The notes: generated by a model not told the origin, from the sequence alone. A DNA stretch of 64,000 nt from Methanoculleus sp. (GCA_018433835.1 JAHDQM010000028.1:1-64000), one strand, 5' to 3'; positions 25,797-34,858 are shown, counted from the stretch's first letter. Translations and numbers: made by a program.

Positions 25797-26174
25797 ATGA
25801 AGGAACAGACAGAAGTTGGGAAACTAAAAGAGGGACGTTACGTCGTCGTAGATGATGAGCCTTGCAGGATTGTCTCCATCGCTACCTCCAAACCCGGGAA
25901 GCACGGGGCGGCGAAGTCCCGTATAGACTGTGTCGGCATCTTCGACGGCGTCAAGCGGTCGATCGTCCAGCCCGTCTCGGCAAAGACCTATGTCCCCGTT
26001 GTGGAGCGGAAGATGGCTCAGGTCATCTCGATCGCCGGCACAACCGTCCAGCTCATGGACGTCAAGGACTTCGAGATGTTCGAACTCAACCTGACCGAAG
26101 AGCAGGCCGGCAGCCTCGAACCCGGAAAGGAGATCCCGTACATATCATCCCTGGGCAAGAAGAAGCTTGAGTGA
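25797..26174 (+). CDS. Translation initiation factor aIF5A
   Basis: Ribosome-associated factor that helps peptide-bond formation at poorly reactive residues such as polyproline. The 125-residue protein has the two small beta domains of the family and the modification loop TSKPGKHGAAK, with hypusine or deoxyhypusine expected on Lys35. The following agmatinase gene begins at or just after its stop codon. No deoxyhypusine synthase is in the window. Confidence 0.96.
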   Translation: MKEQTEVGKLKEGRYVVVDDEPCRIVSIATSKPGKHGAAKSRIDCVGIFDGVKRSIVQPVSAKTYVPVVERKMAQVISIAGTTVQLMDVKDFEMFELNLTEEQAGSLEPGKEIPYISSLGKKKLE

Positions 26175-26199
26175 TCTTTTCTGGCTCTCGAAGACGGGC

Positions 26200-27048
26200 A
26201 TGCACGAGCTTGCCCACCCCCATTTTGCGGATGCGTCCGCCCCGTATGAGGATGCCCGCTACGCCGTCTTCGGCGTGCCCTACGACGGCACGACTTCATT
26301 CAAACCGGGGACGCGGTTCGGTCCCCGGGCCATCAGGGAGGTCTCGTTCAACTTCGAGTCCTACGAGCCTTCGACCGGGATTGATTTCTCCGAAATCCCG
26401 GTCACGGACCTCGGCGACCTTGCGGTCTCCAGGCTGCCGGAGGAGGTCGCCCGCCAGGTGGCCGATGTCGCGGGCGATATTATCCGCGACGGAAAGATGC
26501 CGGTGATGCTCGGCGGCGAGCACACAGCCACGATCGGCGCGGTCAGGGCCGTCGGGCCGGAGGTCTACGTCGTCTGCGACGCTCACCTGGACCTGCGGGA
26601 CGAACTCGACGGGACGGCCTACAGCCACGGGTGCGTCACCCGGCGCGTCCTCGATATGGTCGAAGACGTCGTCATCATCGGGGCACGGAGCGGCGACCGC
26701 GAACAGTTCGAGGTTGCGGCGGAGAAGACGCGGCTTTACTCCGCCGATACGGTGCGTGAGCTGGGCATCGGCGCCGTCCTCCGGGAAGTCCGGGAGCACG
26801 TCGGAGAGAGGAGGATCTACCTTTCGATCGATGCCGACGCGATCGACTGCTGCCTCACCCCGGGCCTCGGGACGCCCGAGCCGTTCGGGATGGCGCCGCT
26901 CGAGATCAGGGAGGTCGTGCGGACCCTCGCGCCGCATGCTGCCGGTTTCGATTACGTGGAGGTCGCTCCGTTTGATTCAGGACAGACGGCGGCGGTGGCG
27001 GCACAGGTCGTGCGGGAGTTCGTCGCCCGGCACTGGCTCGCCGGGTAA
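26200..27048 (+). CDS. speB: Agmatinase family ureohydrolase
   Basis: Hydrolyses agmatine to putrescine and urea with a binuclear manganese centre. From ATG 26200 the product has 282 residues with FGVPYDGTTSFKPGTRFGPRAIRE near residue 20, the metal ligands in GGEHT near 105, CDAHLDLRD near 125 and SIDADAIDCC near 210, and VAPFDSGQTAA near the end. A TTG at 26167 would add 11 residues and overlap aIF5A by 8 nt; neither start has an ideal ribosome site. Coupling to aIF5A is noteworthy because agmatinase-like enzymes take part in hypusination of aIF5A in haloarchaea. Confidence 0.92.
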   Translation: MHELAHPHFADASAPYEDARYAVFGVPYDGTTSFKPGTRFGPRAIREVSFNFESYEPSTGIDFSEIPVTDLGDLAVSRLPEEVARQVADVAGDIIRDGKMPVMLGGEHTATIGAVRAVGPEVYVVCDAHLDLRDELDGTAYSHGCVTRRVLDMVEDVVIIGARSGDREQFEVAAEKTRLYSADTVRELGIGAVLREVREHVGERRIYLSIDADAIDCCLTPGLGTPEPFGMAPLEIREVVRTLAPHAAGFDYVEVAPFDSGQTAAVAAQVVREFVARHWLAG

Positions 27049-27118
27049 TCACCAGGGCGTATATTCTTCCACGCATCCGCACCGGCCCCCGGCAACCCCT
27101 CCAACCGCATCCGTCCGG

Positions 27119-27787
27119 TCAGTTTACATACCCCTCGGGCACCTGGATCTTCAAGTGGTAGGAGCCGATGCGCCGGGTGTTGATGACGAAGTAGTAATCG
27201 TGGTAACCCTCGTAGAAGGTGCTCACCCACTGGTCCTTCCTGAGTTCGGGCCTGTCCTTCATCGCCAGGAAGTCGCGGAAGTTGAGGGTGACGATCCGGA
27301 CGAACCGGTTCGGATCTTCTGCGTCCATGATCTGGCAGTTGAAGAACGGGATCTCGTCGTTCGTGGTCGTGATATCCGAGTAGTCGAGCCGCCACATCGG
27401 GAACGGGACCCGGACGATCCCGGTGGTCCCCGACCATTGCCCGTCGATCGTCGCATAGGTCACCCACCGGGTGGTGCCGGGCGCGGTCCCGGCCGAAAGA
27501 ACGGTCATGTTCACGTGGTTCTCTTCGGTTGAAATCTGGTAGGTTGCCGGGTCGACGAACCCGATGTCACGCGGCTTCCCGTCCCAGGTAGGGACCGGGG
27601 TGGGCGTCGGCACCGTGGTTGCGGGGGGAACCGTGGGCGTCCACGCCGGGGTGACCGCCGGCTCCGGCCCCCCGGGCCCCCATAACCCCGGCAGCTCGCC
27701 GGTCGCTGCCGGCTTGATGACCAGGGCCAACACGAGGACGACCGCGATTGCCAGAACGACGTAGGTGAAATCCTGTTTCTTCGTCAT
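27119..27787 (-). CDS. Membrane-anchored extracellular protein of unknown function
   Basis: A 222-residue protein with a short basic N-terminus (MTKKQDF), one membrane helix (about residues 9-29), a Pro/Thr/Val-rich linker (PAWTPTVPPATTVPTPTPVPTW) and a beta-rich external domain of about 150 residues ending near the C-terminus. I do not recognise the domain. The architecture is that of a signal-anchored surface protein. ATG at 27787 with AGGAA upstream is preferred; the open frame extends about 78 codons further into non-conserved sequence. It is divergent from the archaellin genes. Confidence 0.6.
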   Translation of the reverse strand: MTKKQDFTYVVLAIAVVLVLALVIKPAATGELPGLWGPGGPEPAVTPAWTPTVPPATTVPTPTPVPTWDGKPRDIGFVDPATYQISTEENHVNMTVLSAGTAPGTTRWVTYATIDGQWSGTTGIVRVPFPMWRLDYSDITTTNDEIPFFNCQIMDAEDPNRFVRIVTLNFRDFLAMKDRPELRKDQWVSTFYEGYHDYYFVINTRRIGSYHLKIQVPEGYVN

Positions 27788-28048
27788 ACCCTGTTCCTTT
27801 CCGTTGAAACCTGCCTGTGCGGCACCCCCGGCACCTCGCCCCCCGGCAACGGAAAAATGCAGAATTTTTCCCGCGTTGAAACGTTGTTTCCATAAATCAG
27901 GGTCTGACCGCACAGTATTTCGGTTATAGATATCGTTGCACCTCCGGCTACAAATACTTGCCTGAACGCGATCGCGGCCGATAAACGGATGATTAGGCGA
28001 ACCTGTTACCAGAACAGGCATGTCTCAGATGCCCCTTCAATTGAATAA

Positions 28049-28059
28049 CCTTTTATACA
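28049..28059 (+). promoter_or_regulatory. Archaellin operon promoter
   Basis: CCTTTTATACAGG is a good archaeal TATA/BRE match about 85-90 nt upstream of the first archaellin ATG. Transcription would then start near 28082, giving a leader of about 58 nt that ends in the strong AGGAGG at 28126-28131. Confidence 0.6.
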
Positions 28060-28140
28060 GGTTTGCGCATATACTCCAAAGAACCGAAAAAGTCTGGGTG
28101 AGGCGCTCATTCGGACTCCGGTAACAGGAGGAAACGTTTT

Positions 28141-28737
28141 ATGAGTAAATTGGTGAAAAACGAAGATGCATTCACCGGGCTTGAGGCGGCGATCGTCCTG
28201 ATCGCGTTCATCGTCGTGGCCGCGGTGTTCTCGTACGTGGTGCTCGGCGCCGGCTTCTTCACGACACAGAAGAGCCAGGAGGTCGTTCACACCGGTGTGG
28301 CGCAGACGAGTTCGACGCTTGAACTATCCGGGCCGGTCATCGCCCAGGCATCGAGTACAACCGCCCTTGGCGAGGTGAGCTTCTACCTGCAGCTTGCGGC
28401 AGGCGGATCTGCGGTCGACATGAAGAAGGTGACCTACACGGTAGCGACAGAAAAGTATGTTTCGACGTTCGTCGATCAGGACTCTGACGATAGCGGAACC
28501 TTCCCCACAGTCACCCGGGCGTTCGTTGGACCGCAGGACAACAGTGACAACCTCCTTGACAAGCACGAGATGGTCATGATCACAGTCCCGCTGACCGGCG
28601 AATTCGCTGATGCGGTCCGGATCCAGCCCAACGACCGGTTCAACATCGACATCAAGCCTGATATCGGCGCTGCGCTCGGGATGACGAAGACCGCACCTGC
28701 AGCGATGACGACGGACCACAACTACGAGTTGTACTAG
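28141..28737 (+). CDS. Archaellin (archaeal flagellin) 1
   Basis: Structural filament protein of the archaellum. The 198-residue preprotein starts with a short class III leader (MSKLVKNEDAFTG) cut before LEAAIVLIAFIVVAAVFSYVVLGAGFF, the hydrophobic assembly helix; the remainder is the outer beta-domain. It has AGGAGG upstream and a TATA box, and is followed by a second archaellin after 12 nt. It contains no N-x-S/T sequon, so AglB-type N-glycosylation is not predicted. The archaellum motor genes are 14.9 kb away, beyond a glycan locus. Confidence 0.95.
   Translation: MSKLVKNEDAFTGLEAAIVLIAFIVVAAVFSYVVLGAGFFTTQKSQEVVHTGVAQTSSTLELSGPVIAQASSTTALGEVSFYLQLAAGGSAVDMKKVTYTVATEKYVSTFVDQDSDDSGTFPTVTRAFVGPQDNSDNLLDKHEMVMITVPLTGEFADAVRIQPNDRFNIDIKPDIGAALGMTKTAPAAMTTDHNYELY
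28165..28299 (+). repeat. 135-bp perfect repeat shared by the two archaellin genes
   Basis: Positions 28165-28299 and 28774-28908 are identical base for base (offset 609). They encode DAFTGLEAAIVLIAF through EVVHTGV. Identity stops abruptly on both sides, including at synonymous sites, which points to gene conversion or recent duplication rather than protein-level selection alone. Confidence 0.97.
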
Positions 28738-28749
28738 AGGTGATGAAAG

Positions 28750-29367
28750 ATGAGATCTTTATTCCAGCATGATGATGCATTCACCGGGCTTGAGGCGGCG
28801 ATCGTCCTGATCGCGTTCATCGTCGTGGCCGCGGTGTTCTCGTACGTGGTGCTCGGCGCCGGCTTCTTCACGACACAGAAGAGCCAGGAGGTCGTTCACA
28901 CCGGTGTGCAGCAGGCAAGTTCCAGCATGGAGATCATCGGCAACGTCTACGGACTGGCGACGACTGCATCCTCCGGTCTTGAGTACGTCAAGTTCACCGT
29001 CGGCAACACCGCCGGCGGCACCGGGCTTGACGTCAGCAAGATGGTTGTTACTTACACCGACGAGCAGACACGCGCTCCTGATGTCGCGTACTCCACGGAA
29101 ACCGAGGATGATCTGATTTCCGTGTTGCAGGCTGCAGCAGCTGTAGATCCCTATGTAGGGGCATGGGGTATCATTGAGACAATAAACGCAAACGACGACA
29201 CCCTCCTCGAACCCGGGGAGCAGTTCGTCATCGGCGTCTCGGTCCCAACTGCGACCACGACCGTAAATACGCCGTTCACGGTCAACCTGCAGCCCTCCGT
29301 GGGTGCGGTCTTCGCGTTGAAGAAAACGGTTCCGCCGGCGATCAACCCTGTAAACATTCTCTACTAA
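28750..29367 (+). CDS. Archaellin (archaeal flagellin) 2
   Basis: Second filament subunit, 205 residues. Leader MRSLFQHDDAFTG precedes the same assembly helix as archaellin 1. The first 52 or so mature residues are shared, whereas the exposed domain is different in sequence, with its own Asp/Thr-rich loops. GAGGTGAT directly after the stop of archaellin 1 serves as ribosome site, so the two are co-transcribed. No N-x-S/T sequon is present. It may be a major or minor filament component; sequence alone does not tell. Confidence 0.95.
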   Translation: MRSLFQHDDAFTGLEAAIVLIAFIVVAAVFSYVVLGAGFFTTQKSQEVVHTGVQQASSSMEIIGNVYGLATTASSGLEYVKFTVGNTAGGTGLDVSKMVVTYTDEQTRAPDVAYSTETEDDLISVLQAAAAVDPYVGAWGIIETINANDDTLLEPGEQFVIGVSVPTATTTVNTPFTVNLQPSVGAVFALKKTVPPAINPVNILY

Positions 29368-29380
29368 CCTTTTTTCTTTT
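29368..29380 (+). terminator. Oligo-T terminator after the archaellins
   Basis: CCTTTTTTCTTTTCCC immediately after the stop codon is a typical archaeal T-rich termination signal. Confidence 0.6.
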
Positions 29381-29824
29381 CCCTGCGCTTCGTTCAATCC
29401 CCCGCACCGGGTGATGGTGCTACCCTGCCCAAGACGAACCGCCGGCCGGCCGAGGGGTGACGATCTTCCCACCCGTGTTGTCGCGCATTGATACCCGGGC
29501 ATGCTCGTCCCGTCCGGAAGGTAGTTTTAAAGGGAGGCATGCTCTCGTCACGGCCGCAGGCTCAACGGTCGAAGGAGCCCGGAGGGGCATCAACTACGGT
29601 GGAGTACCTTGGGTCCCGGGATACCTCGAGAGGTCCTGCACGACGGATAAACGGGCGAGAGAAGGTCGAGGTCTTCGGACAGGGACGGAGTATGAGCACC
29701 GCGAGATGCTTCTCCTCGCGTATCAAGATTCAAGAGACAATCCCTAATGGGTGCGACGGGGATTCTCCCCTTCCACCCATTGCAGGAACTCCAGGGCGAC
29801 CGCCACAAAGAAAAAAGGTCGGGT
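29381..29824. other. Intergenic region without a supported gene
   Basis: About 440 nt between the archaellins and the convergent membrane-protein gene. Open frames are present on both strands but their products look random (Arg/Ser/Pro-rich, no domain). Short self-complementary stretches such as GGCTC...GAGCC near 29553-29573 and CGCGAG...CTCGCG near 29703-29722 are visible. I cannot assign a structured RNA or mobile element to it. Confidence 0.4.
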
Positions 29825-31747
29825 TCAGAGGGTGTCCAGCCCGGAAACCCCGATACAATGTTGGAAAAGCGTTTCAACGAGCGGGATCCAGAGCGGATAG
29901 CCGTTGAACTTCGCCACGGAGTAGAGGAAGACCATCATCAGCTGCCACGCGAACGGGACGGCGACGAGGAGGAGCAGGGCCGCCGCGATCCAGGTGTTCG
30001 GGATGTTAAACCGTTTCCTTGCCGCGATGAGGACGAGGGTTACGGCAAGCAGCCCGAACGTGATCTGCGTGAAGAACATTGTATAACCGGCATATTGGCC
30101 ACCATAGGGCTGGATGAGCATCATCGCGATAAGCAGTGTCGGGGCGGAGACCCCGATGACGGCAATCTGCCACAGCATCCTCCGCTTCGGGTCAACGGCG
30201 CCGTTCAGGCGCGATATGGCGTAGACCCCGAGCAGCCCTGCGGGCAGGTAGAAGGGAGCAAGGTACCGGATGTCCGGGATAATGCCGTGGCTGGCGTTCA
30301 GTCCCGGAAGGCTCCGGGCGTATGCGACCCAGACGGCGCAGGCTACGACGAAAAGGAAAATTACCACCGCAAGGTTGGGCGATCGTTCGCCCCTCCGGTA
30401 GTCCAGGTAGAGCACCGGGAGCAGGACGATTGCGAGGGCAATCAGCGGCGAGACTGCGATGAGGCTCATGTTCCCGGACGCGGGAGCAAAGAGGATGCCG
30501 AAGATATCGCCGGGCAGGGTCGACCACGACGGTGTGAAGTGGTTGGCGAGGACCGAGAGGAACCCGGCAACCCCCCCCGACGGCGCCGGGACCGACTGGA
30601 CGACGCCGTTTACGGCCTCGACCGTCCCGACGATCTCCCCTCCCGAGGCACCGGCGAGGAGTCTCCTCTCGTAAACGTAGAACGCAGGCACCAGCGGGTT
30701 TCCGGTCACCAGGGCGTTGTTCACGAAGAGCGGCACGGCCCCCACGAGTGTCGCAAGGGGCATGCAGAGCGCCCGGGCCGCCTCCAGCGGGGGCTTTTTG
30801 AGGATGCCGCGGTAGACCTGGAGCGCGACATAATAGAGCGCGGCGAAGACAAATACCGTAAACCCGACCTCCGGTCTCGCCCACGCGAGCAGCCCGATGA
30901 ACGCGAACCCGAGCACGGCATCCCTGAGGGCTCCGTACCGGATGTAGCGCACTAGAAATAGGATAACCGCCGCGACCATCGCTACCACCAGCATGTGGTC
31001 CTTCGCATTCGACGCCCAGAAGATGTAGGATGAACAGGAGATACAGGCGATCGTCCCGAAGATCGAGAACCAGGCGTCCTCGAAGATGGTCCTGCATGTG
31101 AGATAGATCATCACCGCGAGCACGGCAAAGAGGAGGTGGTTGGTGAAGACCACGGCTGCGGCCTCCACGGGCGCGTCCGGCGCGGTAAACGGCCAGGGGT
31201 AGTAGAGGGCCAGGTTCGTGAGCAGCGCGAGGAATGCAGCACCAACGAAAAACCACGTCCACCGGAACCCGCGCCACCGGGCGTATTGCGGCCGATAGGC
31301 ATCGACCAGCACCGCCATCGCGACCGGGAGGAGCGACCAGAGGAGCACGATGGCCAGCCGGAACTGGTCCCCGAAGAGGCCGAAAAACCAGAGCGCAGGG
31401 AGCGAGAGGACGGGGAGCATCATCGTGTAGCCGAGGAGGTTATGCCGCTCCTGGAAGTAGGGGCCCGGCGTACCGTTCAGGAATGTGCCGTATTTTCCCT
31501 CGTTCAGGGTTATCTGGTGGCCTTCACCGAGCTGGTGGAGCTGGTTGACGGTGATCCACTCATCGTTCAGGAAGAGCGCCGGGTTCGAGAACGTCATGAT
31601 GAAGAAGAGCGCGAAGAGGAAGATGAGCACCGGAATGAGGTTTCTGTTCAAGAAAGAGGAGACTGCCCCCTGCTCCGGCCGGTCCCGGGCTTCCTCTGCC
31701 CGATCCGGCTGAGGCTTTTTTGTTGACCTTCGTCGTCGTGAACTCAT
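29825..31747 (-). CDS. Polytopic membrane protein, probable GT-C-type glycosyltransferase
   Basis: A 640-residue protein with a basic cytosolic N-terminus and about twelve to thirteen membrane helices. The first external loop carries FLNDEWITVNQLHQLGEG (residues 59-76), resembling the acidic Asp-Glu motif of GT-C lipid-linked-sugar transferases. A large external loop (about residues 355-410, with Gly/Pro/Ser-rich sequence) follows later. No family can be named with certainty. It is the first gene past the archaellins and marks the edge of the glycan locus; donor and acceptor are unknown. It is transcribed divergently from the GT2 gene at 32249. Confidence 0.6.
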   Translation of the reverse strand: MSSRRRRSTKKPQPDRAEEARDRPEQGAVSSFLNRNLIPVLIFLFALFFIMTFSNPALFLNDEWITVNQLHQLGEGHQITLNEGKYGTFLNGTPGPYFQERHNLLGYTMMLPVLSLPALWFFGLFGDQFRLAIVLLWSLLPVAMAVLVDAYRPQYARWRGFRWTWFFVGAAFLALLTNLALYYPWPFTAPDAPVEAAAVVFTNHLLFAVLAVMIYLTCRTIFEDAWFSIFGTIACISCSSYIFWASNAKDHMLVVAMVAAVILFLVRYIRYGALRDAVLGFAFIGLLAWARPEVGFTVFVFAALYYVALQVYRGILKKPPLEAARALCMPLATLVGAVPLFVNNALVTGNPLVPAFYVYERRLLAGASGGEIVGTVEAVNGVVQSVPAPSGGVAGFLSVLANHFTPSWSTLPGDIFGILFAPASGNMSLIAVSPLIALAIVLLPVLYLDYRRGERSPNLAVVIFLFVVACAVWVAYARSLPGLNASHGIIPDIRYLAPFYLPAGLLGVYAISRLNGAVDPKRRMLWQIAVIGVSAPTLLIAMMLIQPYGGQYAGYTMFFTQITFGLLAVTLVLIAARKRFNIPNTWIAAALLLLVAVPFAWQLMMVFLYSVAKFNGYPLWIPLVETLFQHCIGVSGLDTL

Positions 31748-32248
31748 GATAACCGCCCTGATGATGGGTAAAGAGGAGTTGATCTACGAATTAGTAATTT
31801 TTAGACTCGTCAATTTTAATATCTTCGTAAAAATTTTTCTCCCCAGAATAGGAAAGCATATATCTGAATTGAGAATAAAAAAGGAGAGTCCCGGCACAAC
31901 AGCCCAATGCCCCCGAACGGCCCCGGGGGACAACACGCACATCACTCCAGAGCGCTGGAAAACCGGGAGAGCTTATCCCTATATCCGGACACCCATATCG
32001 CGCGGCACTCTCCCGAGAGATAATGTCCGGCCACGCCATCTCCCCGATATCGGCATCCCAACTACCGTAACCAGTTTGAATGCGCTATTTTTCATAAACA
32101 GAGTACATAAGCACTGCTTTAGAAAGCGATATGGTTATCCGTGACTACAGAAGAATATAAGTAGCGAGTGATGCACCCCGCGGCAGGGCAGCCGCGGCCG
32201 GAAAAACACCAACACCAGCCCGGCGGGTGCAGACGGAGCGCTGTCGCC
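31748..32248. other. Divergent promoter region of the glycan locus
   Basis: About 500 nt, AT-rich at both ends. GAATATAAGTA (32153-32163) is a TATA candidate for the plus-strand GT2 gene, whose ATG lies about 90 nt downstream. The stretch 31795-31880 (ATTTTTAGAC, TTTTAATATC and ATTTTTCTCC) likely contains the promoter of the minus-strand membrane protein. A CCGGACA...TGTCCGG inverted repeat flanks 31984-32030. No gene is supported. Confidence 0.45.
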
Positions 32249-33199
32249 ATGTACCGAGAACGCCGGATTGCAGTGGTCGTCCCTGCATACAACGAGGAAC
32301 TCCTGATCGGGCCGACACTCGAGACCATGCCGGAGTTCGTGGACCGGGTCTATGTCGTGGATGACTGCTCCTCCGACGAGACGTCCGCGAGGATCGGGGA
32401 GCGGGCAGCGCAGGACCCACGGATTGTCTCTATCCGGCACGAGACGAACTCCGGCGTCGGGGCCGCGATTGTCACCGGTTATGCGGCGGCACTTGCCGAA
32501 GATCCGGATATCGTCGCCGTCATGGCCGGCGATAACCAGATGGACCCGGCGTTTCTCCCGAAGTTATTGGACCCGATCGTCGACGAGAAAGCCGACTATG
32601 CGGTTGGGAACCGGCTGATCAATCCCGAATTCCGGAAAGATATGAGCCGGTGGCGTTTTGTCGGCAACGCGGCACTGACCCTGCTCACGAAGATCGCATC
32701 GGGCTACTGGCAGCTGGTCGATCCCCAGAACGGCTATACGGCGATCTCACGGCGCGCGCTTGAGACGATCCCGCTCGACGCCGTCTACCCGCGGTACGGC
32801 TACTGCAACGACATCCTCGTGCGGCTCAACGTCTACGGGTTCCGCGTGCAGAACGTTCCGCATCCTGCGCGCTACGGGCTTGAGAGATCGAAGATCAAGT
32901 ACAGCAGTTACATCCTGCGGCTCTCCGGGCTTCTCCTGAAAGATTTTCTCTGGAGGATGAAGACGAAGTACGTCGTCATGGGATTCCACCCACTGGTGTT
33001 CTATTACTTCTTCGGTGCGATCTTTACGGTTCTCGGGCTGCTGGTTGGGGTCTACGCTCTGCACTTCAAATTTGTCCAGGGGTACCCCATCTTCGTGCCG
33101 GCGGTCATTGCGATTCTGATCTTCGGCCTGGGAGCGCAGTTCCTGCTCTTTGCAATGCTGTTTGATATGCAGGCGGAGAAGAACGGCGGGTGGTACTGA
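32249..33199 (+). CDS. Glycosyltransferase family 2, polyprenol-phosphate sugar transferase type
   Basis: A 316-residue GT2 enzyme with IAVVVPAYNEELLIGPTLETMP at the N-terminus, DRVYVVDDCSSDET near 40, the acidic MAGDNQMD near 93 in the DxD position, and two C-terminal membrane helices (about 245-305). This layout is that of DPM1/AglJ-like enzymes that charge dolichol phosphate with a sugar at the cytoplasmic face. ATG at 32249 has GGAGCG upstream; the open frame begins 27 codons earlier in unconserved Pro/Gln-rich sequence. It opens the plus-strand half of the glycan locus. Confidence 0.85.
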   Translation: MYRERRIAVVVPAYNEELLIGPTLETMPEFVDRVYVVDDCSSDETSARIGERAAQDPRIVSIRHETNSGVGAAIVTGYAAALAEDPDIVAVMAGDNQMDPAFLPKLLDPIVDEKADYAVGNRLINPEFRKDMSRWRFVGNAALTLLTKIASGYWQLVDPQNGYTAISRRALETIPLDAVYPRYGYCNDILVRLNVYGFRVQNVPHPARYGLERSKIKYSSYILRLSGLLLKDFLWRMKTKYVVMGFHPLVFYYFFGAIFTVLGLLVGVYALHFKFVQGYPIFVPAVIAILIFGLGAQFLLFAMLFDMQAEKNGGWY

Positions 33200-33230
33200 C
33201 CGTGACATATGCAGAGTACGGGAGAACTCG

Positions 33231-34337
33231 ATGAGAATACTTATCGATATGAGCCATCCGGGTCATGTGCATCTGTTCAAGAACTTTGTCCGGGAGATGA
33301 GAGAGCGAGGGCATGAAGTCAAGATCACTGCAAGGGACAAAGAGATCACTTTGAAACTCCTGCACAAATACGGCCTCGATTTTGTACAAGCAGGCAGTGG
33401 AAATGGTGGGAACACAAGCCTGGTACTGGAATGGATTTCCCGCGATATAGAGGTGTTCAAAATATCCCACAAATTTTGTCCGGATATTTTGCTTGGCGTC
33501 GGGAACCCTTCGATAGCTCACGCCGCAATGACGCTGAGAAAGCCATCTGTGATTTTTACCGACACAGAACATGCAAAATTTGGAAACAGGGTCACATTTC
33601 CCTTCGCAAGTGTCATCTGTACTCCCTCATGCTACCGTGATAACATCGGCCCGAAACAGGTCCGCTACAACGGCTATCACGAGCTTGCCTATCTCCACCC
33701 AAAATTCTTCACCCCCAACCCCGCCGTCCTCACCGAACTCGGCCTCACCGAGGGCGACCCCCTCATCGTCGTCCGCTTCGTCTCCTGGCAGGCGAGCCAT
33801 GATACAGGGTATAAAGGTCTTACGCTAGACACCAAGCGAAAAGCGATCTATGAATTTGAAAAATACGGGCGCGTGTTCATCACCTCGGAGAAGCCTTTGC
33901 CGGAGGAATTTGAGAAATACCGGATCTTGGTTTCCCCAGAAAAAATGCATGATCTCCTCTACTACGCAACCCTCCTCTACGGTGAGAGCGCAACCATGGC
34001 ATCAGAGTGCGCTGTTTTAGGAACACACGCGATATTCTGTGACTTCGCCGGTCGTGGCTATACCGATGAAGAAGAGAGAGACTATGAACTCATCTATAAT
34101 TTCAAGCTGGACGAATCGAGTCAGGAGAGGTCAATTGAAAAGGCAGTGGAATTGCTGCAGGACCCAGAACTCAAAGTGAAAGGACGAGAGAAACGAGATC
34201 GTTTATTGGGTGACAAAATCGACGTTACCGCGTTCATGGTCTGGTTCATCGAGAACTACCCTCAGAGTTTTACCGTGATGAAGGAGCACCCCGGGATGCA
34301 ATATTCCTGTGCTTCGATCTCTGGTGTACCACCATGA
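33231..34337 (+). CDS. DUF354 family protein (GT-B-like, UDP-GlcNAc epimerase/lipid A disaccharide synthase fold)
   Basis: A 368-residue protein starting RILIDMSHPGHVHLFKNF, the DUF354 signature, with HEVKITARDKE, FKISHKFCPDILLGVGN, VIFTDTEHAKFGN and late YYATLLYGESATMASECAVLGTHAIF. DUF354 members occur in polysaccharide loci and are probably nucleotide-sugar enzymes or transferases; the reaction is not established. GGGAG precedes the ATG. Base composition is uneven: a block at about 33655-33795 is strikingly C-rich with host-like codons, while the parts before and after are much more AT-rich, suggesting recombination within the gene. Confidence 0.78.
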   Translation: MRILIDMSHPGHVHLFKNFVREMRERGHEVKITARDKEITLKLLHKYGLDFVQAGSGNGGNTSLVLEWISRDIEVFKISHKFCPDILLGVGNPSIAHAAMTLRKPSVIFTDTEHAKFGNRVTFPFASVICTPSCYRDNIGPKQVRYNGYHELAYLHPKFFTPNPAVLTELGLTEGDPLIVVRFVSWQASHDTGYKGLTLDTKRKAIYEFEKYGRVFITSEKPLPEEFEKYRILVSPEKMHDLLYYATLLYGESATMASECAVLGTHAIFCDFAGRGYTDEEERDYELIYNFKLDESSQERSIEKAVELLQDPELKVKGREKRDRLLGDKIDVTAFMVWFIENYPQSFTVMKEHPGMQYSCASISGVPP

Positions 34338-34828
34338 ACACTATTGCATATACAGGCTCTCTAACCAGTCATCCCTCTGGCCATGCTGCCACGAGACCGC
34401 ACTGCTTCATCGAGACCTCCGGCGAGATCAACGAGTTCACGAAGATGCACGTCACCAACCTCGCTGAAAAGGGCCTCCAGCAGGTCGGTAAGCGCCTCTA
34501 CAGGGCAAAGATCGCCGTCATGGGCCTCGTCTACAAGAATATCATCAACGACCCCCTGGAGTCGCCCGCGATCAAGATCATCGAGGAACTTGTCAATCTC
34601 GGGGCCGAGATGCGGGTGTACGACCCGTACGTTCCTTCGCTTGCGACAAAAGTCAGGGTGTTTACCTCGGTTAAGAGCGTCGAAGAGGCACTCCGCGGGG
34701 CGGAGTGTGCGGTGTTTCTCGTGGACCATGATGCATTTAAAGAAATTGATTTGGAATGTATCGTCAACCAGATGAGTTGCCCTGTTATTATCGATTGCAA
34801 GAATCTCTTCCAGAAGAAAAAGGAATAG
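34334..34828 (+). pseudogene. C-terminal fragment of a UDP-sugar (UDP-ManNAc-type) dehydrogenase
   Basis: The 164-residue frame matches only the C-terminal third of nucleotide-sugar dehydrogenases: INEFTKMHVTNLAEKGL, then AKIAVMGLVYKNIINDPLESPAIKIIEEL and VRVYDPYVPS-like sequence. The NAD-binding N-terminal domain is missing and the region where GGHC with the catalytic Cys should be reads SGHAATRPHCF. Its apparent ATG overlaps the DUF354 stop codon (ATGA), which may be a fortuitous junction. It is probably a leftover of a deleted gene, although a stand-alone domain cannot be excluded. GC content is host-like, unlike the next gene. Confidence 0.75.
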
Positions 34829-34858
34829 TTTGTCTCTCTATTGGCAAAGGTGATTGAT

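Noticed and set aside
29381-29824. Possible group II intron or structured RNA after the archaellins (GTGCGACGGG near 29751)
   Set aside because: The GTGCG start alone is weak; no domain V-like hairpin and no reverse transcriptase frame could be found.
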